A stretch of 35,854 nucleotides of DNA from Desulfuromonadaceae bacterium (GTDB lineage: Bacteria > Desulfobacterota > Desulfuromonadia > Geobacterales > Pseudopelobacteraceae): the NCBI GenBank assembly GCA_028688955.1, contig JAQTXD010000031.1:1-35854 (forward strand), written 5' to 3'. The notes beneath the pieces are model-generated. The model did not search any database. It worked only from the letters and a program-made list of their open reading frames with translations, and was not told the origin of the DNA. Shown piece by piece: positions 1-7,733 of the stretch. A program made the translations under genes and the position numbers. The first letter of the stretch is position 1. Every line of letters starts with the position of its first letter.

Positions 1-1
1 A

Positions 2-502
2 GTAGTTCTGCTTACCGGGGGCATATTTGCCTACAAATCCTACGTTTCTGCTCAAATGTATGCAGAAAACTATATCAAAGCACTGTATTGTATCAAAACT
101 GGTGCTGACGCAAACCTAAAAAAAGGTATGTCAAACAAGGCCCAATGGGAGTCTGCTATTGCCGCCGGACGGAGTTTTTCTCCAGTCAGCAACACAGTCG
201 AAGAGACTAAGGCGGTAAAATTGAGAACTGAAGTTGAAAAATATATGCAGCTGATTAATGAACCATCTAGCAAGTTTACTAAAGCACATAGTAATCTGAA
301 AGAATTTTATAAAGTTTATGTGGATACTGAAACCCTGCCACAGTCAAAACCTGGCTCTGTTCTGGAATTGAGTCGTTTGATTGATAATCTTAACAAGAAA
401 ATGAGCCAGACATCGCAAGATCTTAAATCAAGTCTTCCTGAGTCGTTGAAACAGGAATTAGAGAAAGCCAGATTGAAATATAGAGGGATGAATGATTTTT
501 AA
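2..502 (+). CDS. Membrane-anchored protein of unknown function, 5' end outside window
   Basis: The reading frame is open from the first bases of the window, so this is the 3' part of a gene; the first ATG at 56 is probably internal. The visible N-terminal part is hydrophobic (VVLLTGGIFAY) and looks like the end of a signal anchor or transmembrane helix. About 145 mostly hydrophilic residues follow, rich in Lys, Glu, Ser and Leu, with helical, coiled-coil-like stretches in the second half. This suggests a single-pass protein with its bulk outside the membrane. The gene ends 41 bases before a strong terminator, so it closes its own transcription unit. I do not recognise the family. A pilin-like or accessory envelope protein is possible but cannot be tested without the missing N-terminus. 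Confidence 0.6.
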   Translation, partial: VVLLTGGIFAYKSYVSAQMYAENYIKALYCIKTGADANLKKGMSNKAQWESAIAAGRSFSPVSNTVEETKAVKLRTEVEKYMQLINEPSSKFTKAHSNLKEFYKVYVDTETLPQSKPGSVLELSRLIDNLNKKMSQTSQDLKSSLPESLKQELEKARLKYRGMNDF

Positions 503-543
503 TGGCTGGCTCTCAGTACTTTTTTGTAATGGATGCTGACGTT

Positions 544-587
544 GGACAACCCCGTGGCTTACTGCTACGGGGTTGTCCGTTTTATTT
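544..587 (+). terminator. Strong rho-independent terminator
   Basis: A perfect 12-bp stem (GGACAACCCCGT at 544-555 pairing with 567-578) encloses an 11-base loop and is followed by a T-rich tail (GTTTTATTT). It lies between the partial first gene and the ABC-2 permease gene and should end the upstream transcript. The permease operon would then need its own promoter or read-through; I see no clear promoter in the 20 bases left before its start. Confidence 0.88.
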
Positions 588-607
588 GCACACGGTGAGG
601 GTAAACA

Positions 608-1399
608 ATGAAATCTATACTGTTAATAACACTGAAAGGCATTTTCCGGGATCGGGTGTTTCAGGGGATTATGGTAACTGCATGCGCCTTTCTGCTGATT
701 CCGGTAATTGCTTCTCTTTCCATGCGACAGGTCACCGAACTATCCCTGACCCTGTCTCTTTCACTTATTTCTTTTATCCTGCTGCTGCTATCAGTATTTT
801 TAGGCGGTACGTCTCTCTGGAAGGACATTGAACGTCGCTATACTTTCAGCGTGCTGGGATTGCCGCTTTCACGCCAGAGTTACCTGCTTGGGCGGTTCTG
901 CGGTACCGCCCTGTTTGTGCTCCTGACATCAGCTGTTCTCGGGTCTGCCGCATTTGCCGTTGTTAACTATTCATCTGCAATATATCCACCTGACCGGTCG
1001 ATTGACTGGTCTGTCATGGCGGTTTGTATACTGTTTGACGCGCTGAAATATATTCTACTGATCGCTGTCGCATTTTTGCTTTCTACGGTGAGTACCTCGT
1101 TCTTTCTGCCGGTCTTTGGATCGATTGCTGCTTTTCTGGCGGGTGGAATCACGCAGCAGGTCTATGAGTTTGTTAATTCACCGGCATCAAAAACACTGTC
1201 GCCACTTGTTAAAAAGCTGGCTACTATCCTCTATTTTGTTCTGCCCAACTTTGGCGCATTTGATCTGAAGGTGAATGCTATCTATAGCCTACCGCTTTTA
1301 ACAGAAGGTCTCCTGCTGACTGCAGCCTATTTTATTGTGTATACCGGGGCACTACTGGCAGCTGCAGCGGCAGTATTTGCCCGTCGTGAAATGAGGTGA
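608..1399 (+). CDS. ABC-2 type transporter permease
   Basis: This 263-residue protein is an integral inner-membrane protein with about six hydrophobic segments, near residues 20-40, 45-68, 98-120, 135-160, 163-182 and 232-257. The length and layout, with a cytoplasmic charged segment after the second helix (WKDIERRYTFSVLG), fit ABC-2 family permeases that work with a separate ATPase. The ATG at 608 follows a GTGAGGG ribosome site by a good spacing. The stop overlaps the next start (GTGA at 1396-1399), and the ATPase gene is two genes down at 2279, so the three probably form one complex. The substrate cannot be read from the sequence. Polysaccharide, lipid or pilus-related transport are the options suggested by the neighbours. 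Confidence 0.8.
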   Translation: MKSILLITLKGIFRDRVFQGIMVTACAFLLIPVIASLSMRQVTELSLTLSLSLISFILLLLSVFLGGTSLWKDIERRYTFSVLGLPLSRQSYLLGRFCGTALFVLLTSAVLGSAAFAVVNYSSAIYPPDRSIDWSVMAVCILFDALKYILLIAVAFLLSTVSTSFFLPVFGSIAAFLAGGITQQVYEFVNSPASKTLSPLVKKLATILYFVLPNFGAFDLKVNAIYSLPLLTEGLLLTAAYFIVYTGALLAAAAAVFARREMR

Positions 1400-2292
1400 C
1401 TGTGATTCGGACCATCTCAACCGGAATTGTTTGTCTGCTGTTGTACGGCATACTCATAATTCCCTTCACCGAGTATCTTAAAAAAAAGCCGTTTGTGGAA
1501 AAACTTGGCTATGTCCCATCGGTGACTGCACTCAAGTCTATTGCCGCCGACCAAAAAGAGCTGGTGGCCGCCTCGCTGGTTTTGAAAGTATTAATGTATT
1601 TTGGTGGTTTATTTGATAAAACCGACAACCAGCTGACGATCCCGCCGGATTACATGTCCATGTCACGATTGCTGCACGGTGCAGTAAAACTTGATCCCTA
1701 TAATATGGATGCCTACTATTTTGCCCAGGGTTTTCTTTCATGGGACGTTAAGCAATTCAAACTGGCCAACGATCTGCTGGATTATGGTATGAAATATCGA
1801 ACGTGGGACTGGTATTTACCCTTTTTTGCCGGATTTAACAGTGCCTATTTTCTGCATGATTATAAAAAAGCGGCTGATTATTATAAACTCGCAGGTGACT
1901 TGAGCGGCTATGACTTGCATAAAAGCCTTGCCAGTCGCTATCTGCAAGAATCTGGGCAGACAGATCTGGCCATTGTATATCTTTCAACCATGGCAAAAGG
2001 TGAGCGGAATCCGGCAATGAAGAAAGCCTATCAGTTGCGACTGAACGCATTCAAAGAAGTCCGACGGATTGAACTGGCGCGGGATCGGTTTAAGGAACTG
2101 CGTGGTACCGCCCCCAAATCAGTTGAACAGTTGCTGATTACTGGTCTGCTCGTCCCCCCCCCCAGGGATCCATACGGAGGTCAATTTTATTTTAGTCCGG
2201 ACGGTAGAGTTGCAACTACCAGTAAATTTGCCCTTGGCGGTGTGAGGAACACTACAATGAAGAAATCAGGAGAACCCGATGAACGCCATTGA
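1396..2292 (+). CDS. Membrane-anchored TPR-like protein between permease and ATPase genes
   Basis: The protein has 298 residues if the GTG at 1396 is used; a second in-frame GTG at 1402 is better spaced from GAGG at 1394 and is equally possible. The N-terminus holds one transmembrane helix (residues about 5-25). Helical repeats of TPR character follow at residues 90-225, for instance around DPYNMDAYYFAQGF and the YKKAADYYKLAGDLSG region. The C-terminal 50 residues include DPYGGQFYFSPDGRV, which recalls the DPWG-type segment of pseudopilins. A run of ten C (2154-2163) lies just before it. The gene overlaps the ATPase gene by 14 bases. Its likely role is a periplasmic or membrane accessory subunit of the ABC transporter; this is inference from position. 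Confidence 0.65.
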   Translation: MTVIRTISTGIVCLLLYGILIIPFTEYLKKKPFVEKLGYVPSVTALKSIAADQKELVAASLVLKVLMYFGGLFDKTDNQLTIPPDYMSMSRLLHGAVKLDPYNMDAYYFAQGFLSWDVKQFKLANDLLDYGMKYRTWDWYLPFFAGFNSAYFLHDYKKAADYYKLAGDLSGYDLHKSLASRYLQESGQTDLAIVYLSTMAKGERNPAMKKAYQLRLNAFKEVRRIELARDRFKELRGTAPKSVEQLLITGLLVPPPRDPYGGQFYFSPDGRVATTSKFALGGVRNTTMKKSGEPDERH

Positions 2293-3199
2293 GATAGCCG
2301 GATTGTATAAGCAGTTTTCTGGCAAGCGCATGACAAAAGTTGAAGCGCTCAAAGGGATTGATCTCACAATTACAGCCGGTGAAGTGTTTGGTTTTCTGGG
2401 GCCGAATGGTGCAGGAAAGAGTACTACCATCAAACTTGTCATGGGGTTACTGCGGCCAACCGCCGGTACAGCTCAAATTATGGGTATGGATGTCTCTCAA
2501 GCGGAATCCCGTCGTCATGTCGGCTATCTACCTGAAAATCCAGCCTTCTACGATTATCTGAGCGCTGAGGAGTATATTGCGTTCGTAGGATCACAATTCA
2601 AGATCGAAAGCAGATTACTTGCACAGCGCTCAGAAGAAGTTCTGAAACGGCTTGATCTGTGGGAAGCACGGAAACGCCCAATGCGCGGCTACAGTAAGGG
2701 GATGGTGCAACGGGTCGGATTGGCACAAACGCTTGTTCATGATCCTGCCATATATATTCTTGATGAGCCAATGAGCGGTTTGGATCCGATTGGCAGGGCT
2801 CTGGTAAAAGACATTATCCTCGATCTCAAGGCACGCGGGAAATGTGTTTTTTTCAGTACCCACATTACCGATGATGTGGAGAAGGTGTGTGACCGGGTAG
2901 GGGTCATTGTTAAAGGAAGTCTTGTGGCACTTGATCTGGTGGAAAATATTTTGCGGAGTGGTGTGGAAGGGTATGTTATCCATCTACAGTTGCCTGATAC
3001 GGATACACGCTCGTTTGCCGGGATTAACCTGTTGCGTCAGACGAATTCTGTCTCTGAGTTTTATGTGCCGTGCAGCTCTTTCAATGCTTTTATGGGTGAA
3101 GTCAACAGAAACGGAATCGATGTGATTCTGGTAGAAACAAAGCGTAGAGATCTTGAAGATTTCTTCCTTTCACTGGTACATACAAACCGGGAATCGTGA
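2279..3199 (+). CDS. ABC transporter ATP-binding protein
   Basis: This 306-residue cytoplasmic ATPase has the full set of ABC motifs: Walker A GPNGAGKST at residues 41-49, a signature region YSKGMVQRVGLAQ, Walker B IYILDEPMSGLD, and the switch His in FSTHITDDVEKV. The signature lacks the usual LSGGQ and reads YSKGM, as in many CcmA/NatA-type exporters of the ABC-2 class. About 70 residues follow the ATPase domain, as is usual for that class. The ATG at 2279 is preceded by AGGAG and lies inside the end of the TPR gene. It should energise the permease encoded at 608-1399. The family is certain; the transported molecule is not. Confidence 0.9.
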   Translation: MNAIEIAGLYKQFSGKRMTKVEALKGIDLTITAGEVFGFLGPNGAGKSTTIKLVMGLLRPTAGTAQIMGMDVSQAESRRHVGYLPENPAFYDYLSAEEYIAFVGSQFKIESRLLAQRSEEVLKRLDLWEARKRPMRGYSKGMVQRVGLAQTLVHDPAIYILDEPMSGLDPIGRALVKDIILDLKARGKCVFFSTHITDDVEKVCDRVGVIVKGSLVALDLVENILRSGVEGYVIHLQLPDTDTRSFAGINLLRQTNSVSEFYVPCSSFNAFMGEVNRNGIDVILVETKRRDLEDFFLSLVHTNRES

Positions 3200-3205
3200 T
3201 TGTTG

Positions 3206-4057
3206 ATGCTGTTTAATCTCATTACACTTCTGCGGGTTCGTCAGTGGCTCAAAAACCTGATGCTGTTCTTTGCACCATTCCTGGGTGGTACTCTCCTCAC
3301 CAGTGTTTCTGTTTCTCAGTTGTTTCCTCCTTTTTGCGCTTTTTGCCTGGTTTCAAGTTTCACTTATATCTGCAATGATATTTTGGATAAGAAGAATGAC
3401 CTCCATCATCCGGATAAGTGTACCAGAGTGATTGCTTCCGGCAAGATATCCATATCGATGGCACTGGTCTTTGCGGCTGTTCTGCTCATCATCAGTTTGT
3501 TGATAGCATGGAACATATCCTACACGTTTCTCGTTATTATTATGGCATATGTTACACTGTCGTTCGCATATAGTGCAAAGCTGAAAGATATCATTCTGCT
3601 CGATATATTTTGCATCTCTACCGGATTTCTGCTGCGTCTTCAAGCGGGCGGTGAAGCATTCAGCGTGCCTATTTCGGAATGGCTGTTTACGAGTGTATTC
3701 CTTCTTTCGGTCTTTCTAAGCGCGGGTAAGCGTCTAGCGGAAAAACTGCATCTTGGTGAAGATGCTCACTATCATCGTAAGGCATTGACAGCTTATCCAA
3801 TGAAATTTTTGGAATGGACCATGTATATGACCGGCAGTTCGGTTCTGGTAACCTATGCCTTGTATGCCATTTCCCGACATTCATTACTTTTACTCTGGTC
3901 TGTGCCGCTTTGCTGTTTTGGTCTATTGCGTTACCTGTTTAGAATCCGGTCCGGTAAAAGCGGGGACCCTACAGAATCTCTGGTCAGGGATATGCCGCTT
4001 ATGGTCATTGGCGTAATGTGGATTAGCCTTGTCGGGTGGGGAATTTATGGAAGGTAG
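3206..4057 (+). CDS. UbiA-family polyprenyl-phosphate phosphoribosyltransferase-like protein
   Basis: This is a polytopic membrane protein of 283 residues with about eight hydrophobic segments. The first UbiA Asp motif reads NDILDKKNDLHHPDK and is followed by TRVIASGKIS. That NDxxDxxxDxxHPxKxxRxIASG pattern is characteristic of decaprenyl-phosphate phosphoribosyltransferases (the Rv3806c type) rather than of quinone or haem prenyltransferases. The expected reaction is transfer of phosphoribose from PRPP to a polyprenyl phosphate, giving a lipid-linked pentose precursor. I chose the ATG at 3206; a TTG at 3200 directly after the previous stop is in frame. Its place between an ABC transporter and glycosyltransferases supports a glycan role. 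No DprE-type epimerase is seen nearby, so the final sugar may be ribose. Confidence 0.75.
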   Translation: MLFNLITLLRVRQWLKNLMLFFAPFLGGTLLTSVSVSQLFPPFCAFCLVSSFTYICNDILDKKNDLHHPDKCTRVIASGKISISMALVFAAVLLIISLLIAWNISYTFLVIIMAYVTLSFAYSAKLKDIILLDIFCISTGFLLRLQAGGEAFSVPISEWLFTSVFLLSVFLSAGKRLAEKLHLGEDAHYHRKALTAYPMKFLEWTMYMTGSSVLVTYALYAISRHSLLLLWSVPLCCFGLLRYLFRIRSGKSGDPTESLVRDMPLMVIGVMWISLVGWGIYGR

Positions 4058-4074
4058 GCAGGGGGCGCCGATAC

Positions 4075-4977
4075 GTGCGTGAACATATTCTAAAGACATG
4101 TTATCGCATGACTCCGTTTGATCTGCGTGGCGATTGCAATGTTCCTGACGCCGCAGGCAAGATCACGCTTTCGTGCATCATTAATTTCTATGGGAGGATC
4201 AATCTCCTGGAAGGAATACTCTATTCTCTGCAGGAACAAAATTTACCTAACCACCAGTTTGAAGTTATTCTTGTTGAGGATAGGGGGGGGACGGAAGCCG
4301 GTCTGGCTGCGGCGGAGCGTTTTTCCGCAAAACTCCCGATTCGCTATCTGCCACTGGATAAAAACTACGGCCACATGGGATATTCACGAAACGTTGGACT
4401 CCAGCATTCCCTCGGCGAATATATCCTCTTCCTTGATGATGACACCGTGCTGCTGCAGGCTGATTTCCTCTCAAAACTGATTACAAATTTTGAGATGCAT
4501 CCGGAAACTGATGCACTGGTCCCGCGCGGGAACGCCTCATTTTCACTGATTGCCGGTCATTACAATTTTCACGACCCGTACTTTATGACCAGCCGCTGTA
4601 CAGCGTATAGACGAGCGGTGCTGACACGTCTGAGTGGTTTTATGAGTAATTTTATCGGTCAGGAAGATGTGGAGTTTGTGGTCAGATTTACCATAGCAGG
4701 GGGGAAAAGCCGGATTGTCTCTGAACTGAACTATTTTCATCCACCATTACTCGTACAAAATTTCCGTAAACCGATGGCGGTCGGATATTCATTCGCGAAG
4801 CTGAAATCGAAGTATTCGACTATACTATGGCTGCTGGTCGTTCTTAATTGTGCCCGTCATGCGCCGTTGTATCTGCTTCCAACCAGAAGATACAGGGAAA
4901 TGGGCAGATTCGGGATCGGATTTCTGGCGGGAGTTATCGTTTCTCTATTCAAAAAAAGCGGGTTCAGGTATTCCTGA
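4075..4977 (+). CDS. Family 2 glycosyltransferase
   Basis: The N-terminal two-thirds is a GT-A fold: an opening strand SCIINFYGRINLLEGIL, a nucleotide-binding acidic turn VEDRGG, a conserved GYSRNVGL helix, and the metal-binding LDDDT. The likely acceptor or base region QEDVEF follows. A hydrophobic C-terminal part (WLLVVLNCARHAPLYLL and FGIGFLAGVIVSLF) suggests membrane association. The frame is open back to a GTG at 4036, but the GTG at 4075 is preceded by a purine-rich AGGCAGGGGG site at good distance, so I place the start there, 17 bases after the UbiA gene. A run of eight G at 4283-4290 lies in the coding region. The sugar donor and acceptor cannot be told. Confidence 0.8.
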   Translation: MREHILKTCYRMTPFDLRGDCNVPDAAGKITLSCIINFYGRINLLEGILYSLQEQNLPNHQFEVILVEDRGGTEAGLAAAERFSAKLPIRYLPLDKNYGHMGYSRNVGLQHSLGEYILFLDDDTVLLQADFLSKLITNFEMHPETDALVPRGNASFSLIAGHYNFHDPYFMTSRCTAYRRAVLTRLSGFMSNFIGQEDVEFVVRFTIAGGKSRIVSELNYFHPPLLVQNFRKPMAVGYSFAKLKSKYSTILWLLVVLNCARHAPLYLLPTRRYREMGRFGIGFLAGVIVSLFKKSGFRYS

Positions 4978-5027
4978 CATGCACGAATTTGTGGCACTAC
5001 TGTGCACCGATTTGTGTGAGGAACGTT

Positions 5028-5801
5028 ATGTTTAATCGTCTTTATGCTTACAAAGATTTATTACTTGTGTTTATTTGGCGTGAATTCCTGATTCGCTACA
5101 AGCAGACATTCATTGGTGTTTTATGGGCAGTTCTTCAACCCGTAAGTCTCATGCTCCTTTTTACCTTTATTTTCGGCGTAGTTCTTAATACCACACAAAA
5201 AAATTACCCTTACACTCTCTTTTACTTCGCCGGAGTCTTGCCCTGGACCTTCTTTTCAGGTGCTACTAATTTTGCAGTTACCAGTCTTTCCGGAAACTTT
5301 AACCTGATAACAAAAATTTATTTCCCTCGTGAAATTATTCCTCTTTCCGGAGTTGCCATTAATTTCATTGATTATCTGATTGGCCTCGCTGTCTATTTTC
5401 TGTTACTGCTCATGTATCAAGTGCCACTAACGTGGAATTTTCTCTGGTTGATCCCGCTGCTGATTATGCTGCTGTTATATACCACTTCGGTTTCCCTGTT
5501 ACTTGCTGCACTAAATGTCTATTATCGAGATGTCAAATTGGCATCCACGTTTCTGCTGCAGTTTCTGTTCTTCGCAACGCCGGTTATTTATTCAATTGAT
5601 GCTGTAGATAATCGGTGGAAGCTACTGTTGTTTTTAAATCCCCTCACTTATATCGTAGAGAACATGCGTCGGGTAACGATTGAAGGGCGCGGGGTTATTC
5701 TCTGGCAAGTGGGAGTGGAACTGGCTGGTATCCTGATTTTATATTTTATAATTTATCGTATTTTTATCCGGATTGAGAGGGCCTTTGCCGATGTCATATG
5801 A
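5028..5801 (+). CDS. Polysaccharide ABC export permease (Wzm/RfbA/TagG type)
   Basis: The protein is 257 residues, the usual size for Wzm-type permeases. It begins MFNRLYAYKDLLLVFIWREF followed by a short RYKQTFIGVLWAVLQP segment, a hallmark of the family. Six hydrophobic segments follow, with the typical loop LNVYYRDVKLA and an ITKIYFPREIIPL segment. The ATG at 5028 has a GAGGA site six bases upstream; the frame is open further upstream but those 60 residues do not resemble the family. It overlaps the ATPase gene by 11 bases. The pair should flip and export an undecaprenyl-linked O-antigen or similar glycan chain across the inner membrane. Confidence 0.88.
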   Translation: MFNRLYAYKDLLLVFIWREFLIRYKQTFIGVLWAVLQPVSLMLLFTFIFGVVLNTTQKNYPYTLFYFAGVLPWTFFSGATNFAVTSLSGNFNLITKIYFPREIIPLSGVAINFIDYLIGLAVYFLLLLMYQVPLTWNFLWLIPLLIMLLLYTTSVSLLLAALNVYYRDVKLASTFLLQFLFFATPVIYSIDAVDNRWKLLLFLNPLTYIVENMRRVTIEGRGVILWQVGVELAGILILYFIIYRIFIRIERAFADVI

Positions 5802-6510
5802 TCCGGTAATAAGTTTCACGGATATCTGGAAAAAGTATTCCATGCAGCAGGTGTTGAACAACTCGTTACGTGATGAACTGGTGTCTGTGATTACCGGAAA
5901 AAAATGTCGTGATGAATTGGCTGCTGGAGAGTTCTGGGCGTTGAAGGATGTCACTTTTAACGTCAAGAAAGGCGAGTGTGTTGGGTTGTACGGCCCCAAT
6001 GGGTCCGGGAAGAGTACGATTTTGAAGCTCATTTCAAACGTAACCTATCCTACCAAAGGTTCAATTAATGTGCTGGGTAGAGTTGCTCCACTCATCGAGC
6101 TCGGTGCGGGGATGCACCCGGATTTGACCGGCATCGAGAATATTTATATGAATGGGACAATTCTTGGTTTGAAAATTCGGGAACTGAAACGGCTGATTCC
6201 TGACATTATTGAATTCTCAGGCCTTGATGATTTTATTAATGCCCCGGTGAAGAAATATTCATCAGGAATGTATCTACGGCTGGCTTTTTCTATAGCAGTT
6301 CATAGCCCTGCAAATATATTTCTTTTTGATGAGGTCCTTGCGGTGGGGGATGAAGATTTTCAGTTGAAATGCTATGACCGATTAGCAACTATCCGCTCAA
6401 ATAACGGCACCATAGTTGTTGTCAGCCACGACCTTGCCACACTTCGTCGAATATGTGATAAAACCGTGAATCTGCAGCACGGCGTGATTGTGTCTGGTGA
6501 GGCTCTATGA
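5791..6510 (+). CDS. Polysaccharide ABC export ATPase (Wzt/TagH type, no C-terminal domain)
   Basis: The 239-residue protein carries Walker A GPNGSGKST, the signature YSSGMYLRLAFS, Walker B IFLFDEVLAVGD and the switch histidine in VVSHDLATL. The early insert with VISFTDIWKKYSM and the LKDVTFNVKKGECVGLYG strand are typical of polysaccharide exporters. I place the start at the ATG at 5791, behind GAGAGGG, rather than at the upstream TTG at 5773. The protein stops right after the ATPase domain. It therefore lacks the carbohydrate-binding C-terminal domain of longer Wzt proteins that recognise a capped chain end. Export here is likely coupled to synthesis rather than to recognition of a terminal modification. 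Confidence 0.88.
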   Translation: MSYDPVISFTDIWKKYSMQQVLNNSLRDELVSVITGKKCRDELAAGEFWALKDVTFNVKKGECVGLYGPNGSGKSTILKLISNVTYPTKGSINVLGRVAPLIELGAGMHPDLTGIENIYMNGTILGLKIRELKRLIPDIIEFSGLDDFINAPVKKYSSGMYLRLAFSIAVHSPANIFLFDEVLAVGDEDFQLKCYDRLATIRSNNGTIVVVSHDLATLRRICDKTVNLQHGVIVSGEAL

Positions 6511-6514
6511 AAGC

Positions 6515-6535
6515 ATGACCACCAGTGGTGGTCAT
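6515..6535 (+). repeat. Perfect 9-bp inverted repeat after the export ATPase gene
   Basis: ATGACCACC at 6515-6523 pairs perfectly with 6527-6535 across a three-base AGT spacer. It starts five bases after the wzt-like stop and is followed by TAAAA rather than a T tract, so it is not a standard intrinsic terminator. It could be a transcript-end stabilising hairpin, or an operator when read as DNA. Confidence 0.5.
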
Positions 6536-6622
6536 TAAAAAGCAGCTTCAAAAAGTTCACTACATTCATCCACCTATTGGTGGGTAATGCACTACTGGCT
6601 ACTATTTCAGAAGGCGGATATA

Positions 6623-7669
6623 ATGGTTTCTTCAATTTTATGGAACAACGAACTTCTTGAACCGGTGATAATAACTTATAACAGGTCCCAATGCCTAGAG
6701 CGCACTATACAGGCATTTCAGGATGCCGGTCTGGGGTCGATGAAGCTGCATGTCCTTGATAATGCTTCAACCGATTCAACTAGATCCGTTGTTGAAAAGT
6801 TCCAGAAAAACTGGCCGCTACTTACCTATCATCGCAATACTTTCAACATCGGCGGCAATGCCAACATTCTACGGGCTGTAGAACTATCGCAGTCTGAATA
6901 TTTCTGGGTAATCGGTGACGATGATTTGTGGCTGTTTGGAGGAATTGCCGAGTTGCAGGAAAAGCTGGTGCAACGGGAAGCGGATATAATACGGCTTGGT
7001 TGGTTGGTCGATGACAAGAGCCGAGGTAAGATCGTTGAGTCTCTTGAATTGGCATGGTCAGAAAAATTTTTTTTTGCCAGTCTGAGTATGATATCGTCCG
7101 TTATCGTTAGACGCGAAATATTTGTTCGTAACCTCCCGTATTGCTATATGAACATTGCCGACTCTTATCCGCAGATGGTACCCTTCTACAAGACTATTAC
7201 CAGCAGTTCCCTGAAATGCTATACCTTAATTAATGATGTTGTAACACATACCCCAGACCCACAACCTGGTTATTTCATGGGTGATTTGGAGTGGCATTCT
7301 GCATATATACGCGGGACTCGCTTTCTGGATAATAGTGATCTCAGAAGCAAAGCTGTTCGTGAGCTGATGGATTATACCGAAAAGGTTAATAACCGTCGTT
7401 TCAATATGTTTAGCCATTTTAAAAACTTCTTTTATCTTGCCATGAAGTCGAAGGCGTATGGTTTTGATCAGATGCCGTACCTGCTGAACATGCTTTGTTA
7501 TGCTCAAGGGTATAGGGGTATTATCGGCTTACTGGTAATTGTATACCTGAGTATGCCGACTTGGCTTGTAAGGTTTCTAGTAATGGGACTGCGCAGATAT
7601 TGTAAGCTCACTACAGATGTAGAGGAGGTAAGAAGATTTTTTCTAGAAGGTCGCAGTCGTCGTCTATAG
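6623..7669 (+). CDS. Family 2 glycosyltransferase, first of three related copies
   Basis: This 348-residue protein starts with the GT-A strand EPVIITYNRSQCLERTI, followed by LHVLDNASTDST, a FNIGGNANILRAVE helix (residues 74-87) and the metal-binding GDDD at 98-101. The second half is poorly conserved, with a hydrophobic helix near the C-terminus (GIIGLLVIVYLSMPTWLVRFLV) that may bind the membrane. The ATG at 6623 lies six bases after AAGGCGG; an ATG at 6587 is in frame but has no ribosome site. The shared NIGGNAN motif and layout link it to the two genes downstream. It probably adds one sugar to the glycan exported by the adjacent ABC transporter. Confidence 0.8.
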   Translation: MVSSILWNNELLEPVIITYNRSQCLERTIQAFQDAGLGSMKLHVLDNASTDSTRSVVEKFQKNWPLLTYHRNTFNIGGNANILRAVELSQSEYFWVIGDDDLWLFGGIAELQEKLVQREADIIRLGWLVDDKSRGKIVESLELAWSEKFFFASLSMISSVIVRREIFVRNLPYCYMNIADSYPQMVPFYKTITSSSLKCYTLINDVVTHTPDPQPGYFMGDLEWHSAYIRGTRFLDNSDLRSKAVRELMDYTEKVNNRRFNMFSHFKNFFYLAMKSKAYGFDQMPYLLNMLCYAQGYRGIIGLLVIVYLSMPTWLVRFLVMGLRRYCKLTTDVEEVRRFFLEGRSRRL

Positions 7670-7733
7670 TCTCTTCGGTGCCAGATTGAACTAATCCGAA
7701 TAACAGTTCACAACAACATGAAAGTTCTGGAAA

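Noticed and set aside
502-831. A 109-codon frame starting at the stop of the first gene
   Set aside because: It runs through the strong terminator at 544-587 and overlaps most of the start of the permease gene, which has a better ribosome site and clear membrane segments.
4848-5027. A 60-residue N-terminal extension of the Wzm-like permease
   Set aside because: The extension overlaps the previous gene and does not resemble the family; the ATG at 5028 has a good ribosome site and the expected N-terminus.
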